In this document: piece after piece, positions 52,740 to 61,577 of the stretch | Numbering within the stretch: position 1 is the stretch's first letter | Layout of the letters: the number at the start of each line of letters is the position of its first letter | From: Hymenobacter sp. DG25B | GTDB lineage: Bacteria; Bacteroidota; Bacteroidia; Cytophagales; Hymenobacteraceae | DNA: 64,000 nt | Assembly: GCF_000801315.1 (NCBI RefSeq) | Contig: NZ_CP010054.1 | Location: 2,604,001 to 2,668,000 of the forward strand | Direction of reading: 5' to 3' | Translations under genes and position numbers: made by a program | The notes under the pieces: model-generated | Told to the model about the DNA's origin: nothing | The model's input: the letters and a program-made list of their open reading frames with translations, nothing else | The model's database searches: none

Positions 52740-53765
52740 ATGCGACGCTCTTTTCTCTTCGACCCCAACAAAAGCCTGCTTTTCTACCTGGCTTTGTTTC
52801 TGGTTTTGATAACCACCGGCCTTACCGCCTATAAGGCTGTAATGGGCCACTATTCCATTGTGGGCAGCGCGGCGTCTTTTCTGGGGTTATTTGTGGCCTT
52901 TCATAGCTGGAAAGCGGCCGATGACGCCTCCCGCAACACTGATAAGGCTCTCACCCAGATGCAAAAGCTGGCCGCCGAAACCCAGCAGCTGGTGCAAAGC
53001 AGCAATGCAGTGGAAGCGCAAATTCAAAGTGCCGTGGTTACCATCAGCGACGCTACCCGCGAGCTGTATAAAGGGTTTGAACCCATTATGACGGAAATCG
53101 GGCAGTTTCTGGAAGCCGCCGCGGGCAGCGACTTCCTAGCCGTGCTCACCGATTCGGCCACCATCGGCACCTTCTACGCCGAGCATCACCGGCCGCCCCT
53201 GAACCAGCGGGCCATGCACACGCTCACCGCCTGCATTCACGACCAGCTGCTGGCCCGGGCCCGCGATACCCAGGAGTTTTATCTGGCCACGCTGGCCGCC
53301 GAGGAGTCGCCCACTGATTTTCCGCCGCCCCGCGAGCAGAATCCCATGTTTCACTCTTTTGTGCAGGGTGTGTGGCAACGCTTTAACCCCGATATGCCCC
53401 TGGAAGCCGCTTCCTGGGATGCACACCGCACCCACCACCAGGAGGCACTGCGCTAGGTGCTGGGCGCCTTCACGGAAAACGCGGCGCAGCACGCCGCTCA
53501 GGAGCAGGCCGGCCTCTCGCCCCTGCTGTTTGTGCCGGTGCTGCCATTGCAGCTGTTTCTGCGTTTCAACGCCACTTCCAAAGAGCCCTTCCGGGCGCTG
53601 GTGGTCTTTTTGGGCCAGTATAACCTGGACCGGGTGGCCGATGCCCGCGCTATGCAGTCGGCCGACCCCGAGCTGGTGCGCTCCTTCATCAGCATGTTTG
53701 AAAGCCTCACCAGCCTCGATGATAAGCCCGGCTACAAGCAGCTACGGCAGCAGTGCCCGCTGTAA
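52740..53765 (+). pseudogene. Uncharacterised membrane protein interrupted by an in-frame TAG
   Basis: One reading frame spans 341 codons but contains a TAG at 53454-53456. The first part (238 residues) has two membrane helices (about 14-32 and 36-54), then a long coiled-coil-like stretch (DKALTQMQKLAAETQQLVQ) and a helical domain. The second part (102 codons from 53457) continues in the same frame with LLFVPVLPLQLFLRFNATSKEPFRALVVFLGQ and has coding-like composition. This looks like a single gene with a nonsense mutation, a sequencing substitution, or read-through. No family is recognised. Confidence 0.65.
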
Positions 53766-53815
53766 CGCGCCGGCTTGCTATATTTAAGGCTCTATCCGTT
53801 TCACTTTCTGCCTGC

Positions 53816-55207
53816 ATGGCTGCCCCCATCTCTACTCCCACGCCCGCTCTTACCAGCGCTGCCCCGGTCCGCTCCTACGCGCTGCCCATGGCGGCCATGA
53901 CCTCGCTTTTCTTCCTGTTTGGGGCCGTCACGAACTTCAACGACGTGCTGATGCCCTACCTGAAGGACGTGTGCCAGCTCACCGATTTGCAGTCCTCACT
54001 GGTGCAATCAGCCTTTTTTGGGGCGTATTTCCTGATGTCGCTGCCGGCTGGCTATGTCCTGAAAAAACTGGGCTACCAGCGCGGTATTGTGCTGGGCCTG
54101 CTGGTAATGGCCGTTGGGGCGCTGCTGTTTGTGCCGGCGGCTAACTCGCGCACTTTTGGCATGTTTCTGCTAGGCCTGAGCGTACTGGGCGCGGGCGTTA
54201 CGCTGCTGCAGGTGGCGGCCAACCCCTATGTTTCTATTCTGGGTCCGGCCAGCCGGGCCGCCAGCCGCGTGAGCATTGTGGGTGTAGCCAACAACTTTGG
54301 CGGCACTCTTTCCCCGCTGCTGGGGGGCATTCTGCTGTTCGGTGGCTCGGCGGCGCTGAAGGCCCGTCTGGCGGCCATGCCCGTGGCCGCGCGCCTGGCC
54401 GAAGAATCTACGCTGGTAAAAGGCCCTTACATCGGGCTGGCCATTTTTCTGGCTATTCTGGCCGGGGTTTTCTTTATGCTGAAGCTACCCGAGCTGGAAA
54501 CCTTCACCGATGAAGAAGCCGATACCGCCGCCACGGCGCGGGGCTCCGCCCTGCACTATCCGCACCTGGTGCTGGGCGTAGTGGCTATTTTTCTGTACGT
54601 GGGTGTGGAAGTAGGCCTGGGCTCCTTCCTGATTCGTTATGGCGAATCACAGGGCATTCAGCAGCTCAGCGGCTTTACCCAGGCGCTGGTGCGTGGCCTG
54701 AATGTGGCCGTGAACTTTATTGCCGTTCTCCTGGGCCAGTCGCCGGCTCCTATTGATACCACGGTGGGCTTTACCAAAGCCGTGGGCGCGGTGCTGGTGG
54801 CTTCGTACTGGTTTGGCTCTTTGGTGGGCCGCGTGGTGGGCATCCCGCTCCTCGCCCGCCTCAACGACCGGAAAGCCTTGGCCTTTGTGTGCGCCGTGGG
54901 CGTACTGGCGGTGCTGGCCTCAGTCTTCACTTTCGGCGAAGCCGCCCTCTGGCTCATCGTGCTCTGCGGCCTGATGAACTCCATTATGTGGCCCGTTATT
55001 TTCCCGCTGGCCATCAAAGGCCTGGGGCCGCTTACCAAGCAAGGCTCTTCGTACCTGATTATGGCCATTGTGGGCGGCGCCATTGTGCCACTGCTCATGG
55101 GATGGGTAGCCACTCACGGCGGCGGCCTGCGCGTGGCCTTCCTGATTCCGGCTCTCTGCTACGCCTACCTGCTGTTCTACTCCCTGCGCGGCTACCGGGT
55201 GCGGTAA
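53816..55207 (+). CDS. FucP-type sugar MFS transporter
   Basis: A 463-residue major facilitator protein of the FucP / glucose-galactose family, with about twelve helices. Family-typical segments are FFLFGAVTNFNDVLMPYLK in helix 1, LVQSAFFGAYFLMSLPAG, and QVAANPYVSILGPASRAASRV in helix 4. It should import a hexose with protons; the exact sugar is unknown and no sugar-utilisation genes flank it. ATG at 53816 is chosen over an in-frame start that overlaps the upstream gene. A family A palindrome follows. Confidence 0.92.
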   Translation: MAAPISTPTPALTSAAPVRSYALPMAAMTSLFFLFGAVTNFNDVLMPYLKDVCQLTDLQSSLVQSAFFGAYFLMSLPAGYVLKKLGYQRGIVLGLLVMAVGALLFVPAANSRTFGMFLLGLSVLGAGVTLLQVAANPYVSILGPASRAASRVSIVGVANNFGGTLSPLLGGILLFGGSAALKARLAAMPVAARLAEESTLVKGPYIGLAIFLAILAGVFFMLKLPELETFTDEEADTAATARGSALHYPHLVLGVVAIFLYVGVEVGLGSFLIRYGESQGIQQLSGFTQALVRGLNVAVNFIAVLLGQSPAPIDTTVGFTKAVGAVLVASYWFGSLVGRVVGIPLLARLNDRKALAFVCAVGVLAVLASVFTFGEAALWLIVLCGLMNSIMWPVIFPLAIKGLGPLTKQGSSYLIMAIVGGAIVPLLMGWVATHGGGLRVAFLIPALCYAYLLFYSLRGYRVR

Positions 55208-55225
55208 GCGTGTTTCTTTAAATTA

Positions 55226-55339
55226 AACAACTGTCATCCTGAGCCAAGCGAAGGACCTTATTACGGCTGAACGAGAATCGTAACAACGACTCGTTCCTGC
55301 GTGAGAAGGTCCTTCGCTTGGCTCAGGATGACAGTTGTT
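55226..55339. repeat. Palindromic intergenic repeat, family A copy 3
   Basis: This copy has the longest arms, about 35 bases: AACAACTGTCATCCTGAGCC then AAGCGAAGGACCTT, with a near-perfect inverse ending at 55339. The centre holds GAACGAGAATCGTAACAACG and ACTCGTTC. It lies between the sugar permease and the murB promoter. Confidence 0.88.
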
Positions 55340-55382
55340 TTTCAAGCGTTGCTTTCAGCGGCAGCAACATTCACCAAACGCC

Positions 55383-55390
55383 TACCTTTG
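55383..55390 (+). promoter_or_regulatory. Candidate -7 promoter element of murB
   Basis: TACCTTTG is an exact TAnnTTTG match 28 bases upstream of the murB ATG. The nearest TTG/TTTC candidates upstream are too far away, so the -33 is not defined. Confidence 0.5.
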
Positions 55391-55418
55391 CGGTAGTATT
55401 CCTCCTTTTCCGCTTGCC

Positions 55419-56453
55419 ATGTCCTCGGCTCCCCTGCTTGAATCCAACGTTTCGCTTCGCCCCTACAACACGTTTGGCATGGAGGTGAAAGCGCGTTTGT
55501 TTGCCCGCTTCACGTCTGTGGAAGAGCTGCGGGCGCTGCTGGCTTTGCCGGAAGTACAACAGGCAGAGAAACTGGTTTTAGGCGGCGGCAGTAACCTACT
55601 TTTCACCCAGGATTTCGACGGCGTAGTGCTCAAAAACGAAATCTACGGGCTGGAGATTATCGGGCAGGACGAAGCTACGGACTCTGCCCTGGTGCGGGCC
55701 GGGGCCGGCGAGAGCTGGCACGGACTAGTGCAGTACACCCTGGACCAGAATCTGAACGGCATCGAAAACCTCTCCCTCATTCCCGGCACCGTAGGGGCCG
55801 CACCGCTGCAAAATATTGGCGCGTATGGCGCGGAGCTGAAGGATACCTTTGACCACCTGGAAGCCGTAGAAATCAGTACCGGCGAGCTGCATACGTTTAC
55901 CCACGAGCAGTGCGGCTTCGGCTACCGAGAATCGGTATTTAAAGGCCCGTTGAAAAACCGGTTTATCGTGACGGGCGTGGTACTGCGCCTGCACCGCAGC
56001 CACCAGCCAAACGTGGGCTACGGGGCCATCAAAACCACCCTGCAGGACATGGGTATCGAGAGTGAGCCCACCGCCCGCCAGGTGAGCGACGCCGTTATCA
56101 GCATCCGGCGCAGCAAGCTCCCCGACCCCGCCCAGATTGGCAACGCGGGCAGCTTCTTCAAAAACCCTGAACTCTCTCAGCAGAAGTTCGACGAGCTAAA
56201 AGCCCGGTATGCCGACCTACCCGGCTACCCCGTGCCCGGCGGCGTGAAAGTGCCCGCCGCCTGGCTCATTGAGCAGTGCGGCTGGAAAGGCCAGCGCCGC
56301 GGCCCCTACGGCGTCCACGACCGGCAGGCGCTGGTGCTGGTAAACCACGGCGGCGCCCAGGGCCAGGATATCCGCGACCTGGCATATGAAATCATTGCCT
56401 CCGTGCGCGAGAAGTTTGGGGTGGAGCTGCACCCGGAGGTGAATATTCTGTAA
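55419..56453 (+). CDS. murB: UDP-N-acetylmuramate dehydrogenase (MurB)
   Basis: A 344-residue flavoenzyme that reduces UDP-GlcNAc-enolpyruvate to UDP-MurNAc in peptidoglycan synthesis. FAD-binding segments GGGSNLLFTQDFDGVVLKN and GTVGAAPLQNIGAYGAEL are visible, with the catalytic Ser in GNAGSFFKNP and the C-terminal Glu in LHPEVNIL. The start at 55419 fits a TACCTTTG promoter element 28 bases before it. A palindrome and a terminator follow. Confidence 0.95.
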   Translation: MSSAPLLESNVSLRPYNTFGMEVKARLFARFTSVEELRALLALPEVQQAEKLVLGGGSNLLFTQDFDGVVLKNEIYGLEIIGQDEATDSALVRAGAGESWHGLVQYTLDQNLNGIENLSLIPGTVGAAPLQNIGAYGAELKDTFDHLEAVEISTGELHTFTHEQCGFGYRESVFKGPLKNRFIVTGVVLRLHRSHQPNVGYGAIKTTLQDMGIESEPTARQVSDAVISIRRSKLPDPAQIGNAGSFFKNPELSQQKFDELKARYADLPGYPVPGGVKVPAAWLIEQCGWKGQRRGPYGVHDRQALVLVNHGGAQGQDIRDLAYEIIASVREKFGVELHPEVNIL

Positions 56454-56476
56454 GCGAGTTTTGGCTGGAAACACGA

Positions 56477-56504
56477 TGTAGAGACGCAAGTATGCGTCTC
56501 TACA
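56477..56504. repeat. Perfect short palindrome TGTAGAGACGCA
   Basis: A perfect 12-base inverted repeat, TGTAGAGACGCA (56477-56488) with its inverse (56493-56504) and a 4-base loop AGTA, lies between murB and its terminator. It occurs once in the window. I recall this motif as common between genes in several phyla, which was not checked here. Confidence 0.75.
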
Positions 56505-56540
56505 CCCTCCTGGCGGCCTTTCTGAACAACTGACTGATAG

Positions 56541-56582
56541 AAAAAGTGGCGGCTCCTGATGCAGGGGCCGCCACTTTTTTAT
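56541..56582 (+). terminator. Intrinsic terminator of murB
   Basis: AAAAAGTGGCGGC (56541-56553) pairs with GCCGCCACTTTTT (56567-56579), loop 13 bases, followed by TA. Possible in both directions. Confidence 0.85.
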
Positions 56583-56598
56583 AGTCGTGAAATTCATC

Positions 56599-56843
56599 TG
56601 TCATGTCGAGCGTAGCCGAGACATCTCGCGTGGAGTCGTTGTGTTGCAATCTGTCATCCTGAGCCTGCGAAGGACCTTACCACCACTGAACGATGTGCGC
56701 TACAACGACTTGTTTCAGCGGGATAAGGTCCTTCGCAGGCTCAGGATGACGGATGAAGCGGTAGAGATGCTTCGGCAAGCTCAGCATGACAGTTACCATC
56801 ACAACATCAGCACGCGAGATGTCTCGACTGCGCTCCACATGAC
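56599..56843. repeat. Composite repeat: family A copy 4 inside family B arms
   Basis: Left family B arm TGTCATGTCGAGCGTAGCCG (from 56599), then a full family A element (56652-56751), then the flank GAAGCGGTAGAGATGCTTCGG, CAGCATGAC (to 56790) that also follows copy 2, then ACAACATCAGCACGCGAGATG and the right family B arm ending at 56843. It fills the gap before mutS2, and I see no gene in 56454-56864. Confidence 0.85.
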
Positions 56844-56864
56844 GTTCATTTATAAGCCGAAACC

Positions 56865-59282
56865 TTACTTCAACACCGCTACCGTTGCCCCATCTCCACC
56901 CCTATCCGCGTGTTCATCAGCCACGCTGGCAATGGCGCGCTGGCTGCGGAGGTAGTCGCGGACTACCTGGCGCAGGACGCCGTTGCCGCGGCCGTGCAGG
57001 AACTTGATTTCCGGGATGCCCAGCATGATGGCATCGTCCACGTAGGCCATTACTTTGTGCAGGGCGTCTTCGGCCCGCTCGCCGCGTAGGTCCAGCGTGG
57101 TATCAAAGCCCGACATACGGCCGGTGAGGTCTAGGCTGGCGTTGGCGGCCGGGGCACGGCGCACGGCCTCCTTCTCCCGCTCCCGAATCTCGGAACGGGT
57201 GAGTTTTTCCAGCAGACCAATCTTCACAATGGTCTTCATGCCGCCGAAGGAAACCTCCGCCGTTTTGCCTTTCACCGCCATAATCTCGCCGTGGCCTTCC
57301 TGCCCGATGAGCGCTACTTTGTCGCCGGGCTTGAGCGTGCCGGCTTCGGCCAGCTCGCGGGTGGCTTTGGGCTTGGGCGGCTCAATCTGGAGCTTCTCAC
57401 GCACAAACGTATCCAGCTTTTCGCGGGCGCCTTTGGTCTTTTCCTTATCGGCCTGCGAGAGTCGAATTTCCTGGATGGTGGCCTCAATCTGCTGATTGGT
57501 ATCCTTCAGCAGCATTTTGGCTTTGGCCTTGGCGTCGCGCAGCACATCGAGCGTGGTTTCGTCGAGGTACTTCTTGAGGTCCTGGTATTCCTGAGCGGCT
57601 TTTTTCAGGCGCCGCTCGGCCTTGGCAGCTTCGGCGGTGCGGTTTTCCAGCTCGGTTTTCTCCTTTTCCAGGCCTTCCAGCAGCCGGTCGTAGCGGATTT
57701 TATCTTTACCCACCAGCTGCGAGGCGCGCTCCACTAGCTGCTTGGGCAGGCCAATTTTGCGGGCAATTTCGATGGCGAACGACGAGCCAGGCTTACCAAT
57801 TTCCAGCCGGTACAGCGGCTGCAGCTGGTCTGGGTCGTAGCGCATGCCGCCGTTCACGATGCCGGGCGTGCGCTCAGCAAAGTTCTTCAGGTTGGTGTAG
57901 TGCGTAGTGATGACGCCAAACGCGCGGGCGCGGTTCAGCTGCTCCAGCACGGCCTCGGCAATAGCACCACCCAGCGCGGGCTCGGTGCCGGTACCAAATT
58001 CATCAATCAGCACCAGGCTGCGCTTGCTGGCCAGCGTGACGAACTGCTTCATGCTGATCAGGTGCGAGGAGTACGTACTCAGGTCGTTTTCCAGGCTCTG
58101 CTCGTCACCAATGTCGAGGAAAATATCGTCGAACATACCCGCCTCGGAGGTTTCGCCGGCCGGAATCAGCAGGCCGCACTGCAGCATATACTGCACCAGC
58201 CCCACCGTTTTCATGGCCACGGATTTACCCCCGGCGTTCGGGCCGGAAATCAGCAGAATGCGGCGTTCGGGCGTCAATTCCACGTCCAGCGGCACCACTT
58301 TGCGCGGGTCATCTTTGGGGTGGTTCTGGAAGGTGATGTGCAGAAGCGGGTGGCGCACCTGCCGCCAGCGCAGCAGCGGCCGGCCGCTCAGCGTGGGCAG
58401 CGAGGCTTCCAGCTGCCGCGCCAATTGCGCCTTCGCCCGCACAAAATCAAGCAGGCCCAGGTACTGATAGGCCTTGCGCAAATCGGGAATGTGGGGGCGC
58501 AACTGGTCGGTGAGGGCAGTAAGAATACGGATCAGCTCGCGCTGAAAGGCATTTTCAAGGTCCTTAATGTCGTTGTTCAGCTCGAACACCGCTTCCGGCT
58601 CAATAAATACGGTTTGGCCCGAGGCCGATTCATCGTGAATCAGACCTTTTACGCGACGCTTGTGCTCGGCAATAACGGGCAGCACCAGGCGGCCACCGCG
58701 AATGGTGGGCTCGGCGCCTTCGGGCACCCAGCCTTCCTGGCGGGCGTGGCGCAGAATGCCGGCAATCTGCTTGCGCAGCTGGCCTTGGCGGTTAATCAGC
58801 TCCTGCCGGATCTGGCGCAGCAGCGGGGAGGCATCGTCGCGCACGTGGCCTTCATCATCCACCACTTTGTCCATGGCGGCCAGCAGGTTGCGGTCAACCT
58901 GCACACCAATGCCCAGCAGGCGCAGCGTGGGGTACAGCCCTTCTTCGGCCTGGGTAAAGAAAACCAGCGCCTGCCGAATAGTGCGCAGGGACATTTTTAC
59001 GGCAAAAAACGCGGGCACATCCAGGTAAGCCCCAGGCAGGGAGGCGCGCACCAAGTGTGGGTGTACGTCGTGGTAGTGCTGGCTGGGGAAGTCGGCGCCG
59101 GAGTTGAGCAGCTGGCGGAACTCGTCGGTTTGCAGGAGCAGCTTCTGCAGCTGCTCGGTATTGGTCTGGAAGTGCATTTTGGCCACAAACTGGCGGCCTA
59201 GGGCACTCAGGCACAAGCCATCCAGCATGGTGCGCAGCTGCGCAAAACCAATCTTTTGTTCGAAATTATGGGGAAGAATCAA
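56865..59282 (-). CDS. mutS2: Endonuclease MutS2
   Basis: An 805-residue MutS2. The ATPase part contains Walker A GPNAGGKS (Lys353), the Walker B region LVLIDEFGTGTEP, and a helical clamp; a long charged coiled coil follows (about 510-600), a KOW-like segment (GDKVALIGQEGHGEIMAVKG), and the C-terminal Smr nuclease domain with LDLRGERAEDAL and HGRGNGVLR. It lacks the MutS mismatch-recognition domain. MutS2 suppresses recombination and, in Bacillus, helps split collided ribosomes. The gene stands alone between repeat-filled gaps. Confidence 0.95.
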   Translation of the reverse strand: MILPHNFEQKIGFAQLRTMLDGLCLSALGRQFVAKMHFQTNTEQLQKLLLQTDEFRQLLNSGADFPSQHYHDVHPHLVRASLPGAYLDVPAFFAVKMSLRTIRQALVFFTQAEEGLYPTLRLLGIGVQVDRNLLAAMDKVVDDEGHVRDDASPLLRQIRQELINRQGQLRKQIAGILRHARQEGWVPEGAEPTIRGGRLVLPVIAEHKRRVKGLIHDESASGQTVFIEPEAVFELNNDIKDLENAFQRELIRILTALTDQLRPHIPDLRKAYQYLGLLDFVRAKAQLARQLEASLPTLSGRPLLRWRQVRHPLLHITFQNHPKDDPRKVVPLDVELTPERRILLISGPNAGGKSVAMKTVGLVQYMLQCGLLIPAGETSEAGMFDDIFLDIGDEQSLENDLSTYSSHLISMKQFVTLASKRSLVLIDEFGTGTEPALGGAIAEAVLEQLNRARAFGVITTHYTNLKNFAERTPGIVNGGMRYDPDQLQPLYRLEIGKPGSSFAIEIARKIGLPKQLVERASQLVGKDKIRYDRLLEGLEKEKTELENRTAEAAKAERRLKKAAQEYQDLKKYLDETTLDVLRDAKAKAKMLLKDTNQQIEATIQEIRLSQADKEKTKGAREKLDTFVREKLQIEPPKPKATRELAEAGTLKPGDKVALIGQEGHGEIMAVKGKTAEVSFGGMKTIVKIGLLEKLTRSEIREREKEAVRRAPAANASLDLTGRMSGFDTTLDLRGERAEDALHKVMAYVDDAIMLGIPEIKFLHGRGNGVLRQVVRDYLRSQRAIASVADEHADRGGDGATVAVLK

Positions 59283-59380
59283 GTAAGGTCAGATCAGGGT
59301 ACTCGGAATTGAATGCTAAGGTAAACAGTCTGAGCGGGGGGAAAGATTCGCGGGAACGAATAAATAGGCAGAGAGCTATA

Positions 59381-59513
59381 AGCTAGTTCCCCTCCTCAAA
59401 TGAGGAGGGGTTAGGGGTGGTTGACCAATCGTTGAACGATAAGTAGTTTTAGTTTCTAGCTCTAGTGTTTCAACCACCCCTAGCCCCTCCTCATCTGAGG
59501 AGGGGAACTAGCT
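59381..59513. repeat. Large nested palindrome, family C
   Basis: Two 43-base arms (59381-59423 and 59471-59513) are inverted copies with two mismatches. Each arm itself contains a smaller palindrome, CCCCTCCTCA with TGAGGAGGGG, so cruciform structures at two levels are possible. The 47-base centre is AT-rich. It occurs once in the window. Confidence 0.85.
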
Positions 59514-59514
59514 T

Positions 59515-60288
59515 TTAACTCTCTTCAGATTGCTTTCCTCCGGACACCCCCAACCCAAACAGCGAGAAGTCATACTTCACGGGGTCATTCGCATCAAACA
59601 GCCGTAAATTTTCGGTGAGTTCCTCGGCGGCGCGCCAGTCTACCTGCTCCCGCTTTAATAAGCCCAGCATCCGGGCCTGGCGCTCTACGTGCACATCAAT
59701 GGGGCAAATCAGGTCCGCTGGCTTCATGCGCTGCCAGAGGCCGAAATCGACTCCGTTTTCATCCTTACGCACCATCCAGCGCAGGTACATATTGATGCGC
59801 TTGCAGGCTGAGCCGCGGGCGGGCGTGGCAATGTGCTTGCGCGTGCGCTGGGGCGCATCTTCAAGGGAGAAAAACAGGTTGTGGAAGTTTTCGAGGCGCT
59901 CCTTTTGGGTGCTGCCGTGCAAGAACGCATCTTCCAGGGTATCGTGCTGCTGGTAGAACCACTGCAGCCAATGCACGAAGTATAGCAGGTCGGTGTCGCA
60001 GAAGGTGCGGTGACAGAAGCCCAACAGGCCCTTTAAGTCCTCATCGGAATGATGCAGAATGAATTGGTGCGGCGCATTATCCATGCGCTGCATCAGCTCC
60101 CGGCACTTATTGATAATGGTTTTGCGCTGACCCCAGGCCAGCAAGGCAGCAAACAGCCCACTGATTTCAATATCCGGCCGCTGCGAGAAGCTATGCGGAA
60201 TGCTGATGGGGTCGGCGGAAATGAAATCCGGCTGGTTGTAGCGGTGATACCACTCTTCCAGCCGGCTTTTTATTTGTTCGTGATTCAA
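59515..60288 (-). CDS. TIGR02757 (DUF2400) family protein
   Basis: A 257-residue protein of a family nearly confined to Bacteroidota and a few other phyla. Characteristic segments are DPISIPHSF, AALLAWGQRKTIINKC, GFCHRTFCDTDLLYF, RGSACKRINMYLRWMVR and CPIDVHVERQARMLGL. The last resembles the C-terminal part of helix-hairpin-helix DNA glycosylases, but an enzyme activity is not established. Its stop abuts the family C palindrome. It lies downstream of the LysM gene with a 10-base gap, so both may be co-transcribed. Confidence 0.9.
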   Translation of the reverse strand: MNHEQIKSRLEEWYHRYNQPDFISADPISIPHSFSQRPDIEISGLFAALLAWGQRKTIINKCRELMQRMDNAPHQFILHHSDEDLKGLLGFCHRTFCDTDLLYFVHWLQWFYQQHDTLEDAFLHGSTQKERLENFHNLFFSLEDAPQRTRKHIATPARGSACKRINMYLRWMVRKDENGVDFGLWQRMKPADLICPIDVHVERQARMLGLLKREQVDWRAAEELTENLRLFDANDPVKYDFSLFGLGVSGGKQSEES

Positions 60289-60298
60289 GACAATGGTC

Positions 60299-61363
60299 TT
60301 AGGGCATGTAAGACGTTTCTACCCGGAAGCGTGCATCGGGCGTAGACAGCATTTGCACGGCCCGCGGCGAGAGGCGGATAAGAATGTTGCTGTTTTCCCC
60401 CGTATCGGGCAGTTGGCCGATTACGCGCACGTACACCGACACATTGTTCATGATGTTGCGCACCTGCACAATGGTGCCCACCGGGGCCGTTTTGTGCAGC
60501 GCCAGGTACTTAACCGAAGTCGTATTGGGAATAACAGCCGCCAGCCCACTTTCCGTTACGCGGCGAATCACCTCGTTGGCGCGCTCCGGGCCGCGCTCTT
60601 CCTCGGGCTTAGCGGTAGAAGCGGTAGCAGCTTCGTCGTGGGCGGGCTCTTTGCTTTTGGGTTCTTCTTTTTTGGGTTCGTCCTTCGCTACTGCCACTTC
60701 CTTTGCCACTGGCGCAGTTTCCCGCTCGGGGCGGTTGGCTGGCAGCGGAGCAGGTGTATGCGCAGGCAGGGCCGTTACCGGCTCGGGGGCCGATACCGAA
60801 GCAGGAGCCGCGGGCTTTACCGTGGCCACGGCCGGCCGGGGAGCGGCCTGTTGGTCGGCCGGAATAATAATCAGGGTTTGGCCAGAATTAACGGTGCCGC
60901 TGGCTGGCAGGCGGTTTTGCCGAATAAGCGTATGGGTGGAAACGCCAAAGCGGCTGGCAATGGAATAGAGCGTTTGCCCGGGCTTCACTTTATACACGCG
61001 GTTACCGCGGGCATCGGTAGCCAGGCCTTTTGTGGCGGCAGCGGAAGCGGCCGGGCGTCTCACCGCCGCTGTAGTGGCCGCCGGGGCCAGCAGCACCCGC
61101 GTGCGGGGCACCAGCACAATCTGGCCGGAGAGCAAAGCCCCTTTCACTTTGGGGTTTGCCGCTAAAATATCTTCTACCGGCACTTTATAGCGCCGGGCCA
61201 GGCCATACAGGGTTTCACCGGGCGACACCCGATGCTTAATCAGCAATTTATTATGCTGATACTCCACCCCAATGGAGTCAGCTGGCAATACCGAAATGGA
61301 TGTAGCAGAGGCGGAAAAACCAGCGAGTACGAACGCGGCGAACGGCAACCAAAAACGAATCAT
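60299..61363 (-). CDS. Secreted protein with two LysM domains and an RlpA-like C-terminal domain
   Basis: A 354-residue exported protein. Signal peptide 1-20; LysM 1 at about 43-87 (HRVSPGETLYGLARRYKV); LysM 2 at about 122-168 (YKVKPGQTLYSIASRFGV); an Ala/Pro/Lys/Glu-rich linker (about 170-255); and a C-terminal double-psi-barrel-like domain (about 260-354: LALHKTAPVGTIVQVRN) as in RlpA. LysM modules bind peptidoglycan. RlpA proteins can be lytic transglycosylases, but the catalytic Asp/His pair was not evident. ATG at 61363 gives the proper signal peptide. Confidence 0.85.
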   Translation of the reverse strand: MIRFWLPFAAFVLAGFSASATSISVLPADSIGVEYQHNKLLIKHRVSPGETLYGLARRYKVPVEDILAANPKVKGALLSGQIVLVPRTRVLLAPAATTAAVRRPAASAAATKGLATDARGNRVYKVKPGQTLYSIASRFGVSTHTLIRQNRLPASGTVNSGQTLIIIPADQQAAPRPAVATVKPAAPASVSAPEPVTALPAHTPAPLPANRPERETAPVAKEVAVAKDEPKKEEPKSKEPAHDEAATASTAKPEEERGPERANEVIRRVTESGLAAVIPNTTSVKYLALHKTAPVGTIVQVRNIMNNVSVYVRVIGQLPDTGENSNILIRLSPRAVQMLSTPDARFRVETSYMP

Positions 61364-61577
61364 GAGCGGTTCGTGAGAAAACAAAAAGTAAAAAAGCAAC
61401 GAGGACGCCGGGCCTCTAGCATAAACATTGCCGAAAGATAAAACATTATCCTGCTCAAGTACCAGAATACCCTGGTTTTCGATGAAATAACTACCTCAAA
61501 GCCCTTTTTTAGAAGTGCTGATCTGCGGGCCGGTTCTTTTACCTTTATGCCCCCCGCCACGCCATGCTTCTTTGTAT

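Noticed and set aside
57900..59201. A 433-codon open frame antisense to mutS2
   Set aside because: His/Gln/Val-rich shadow of the real gene with no motifs.
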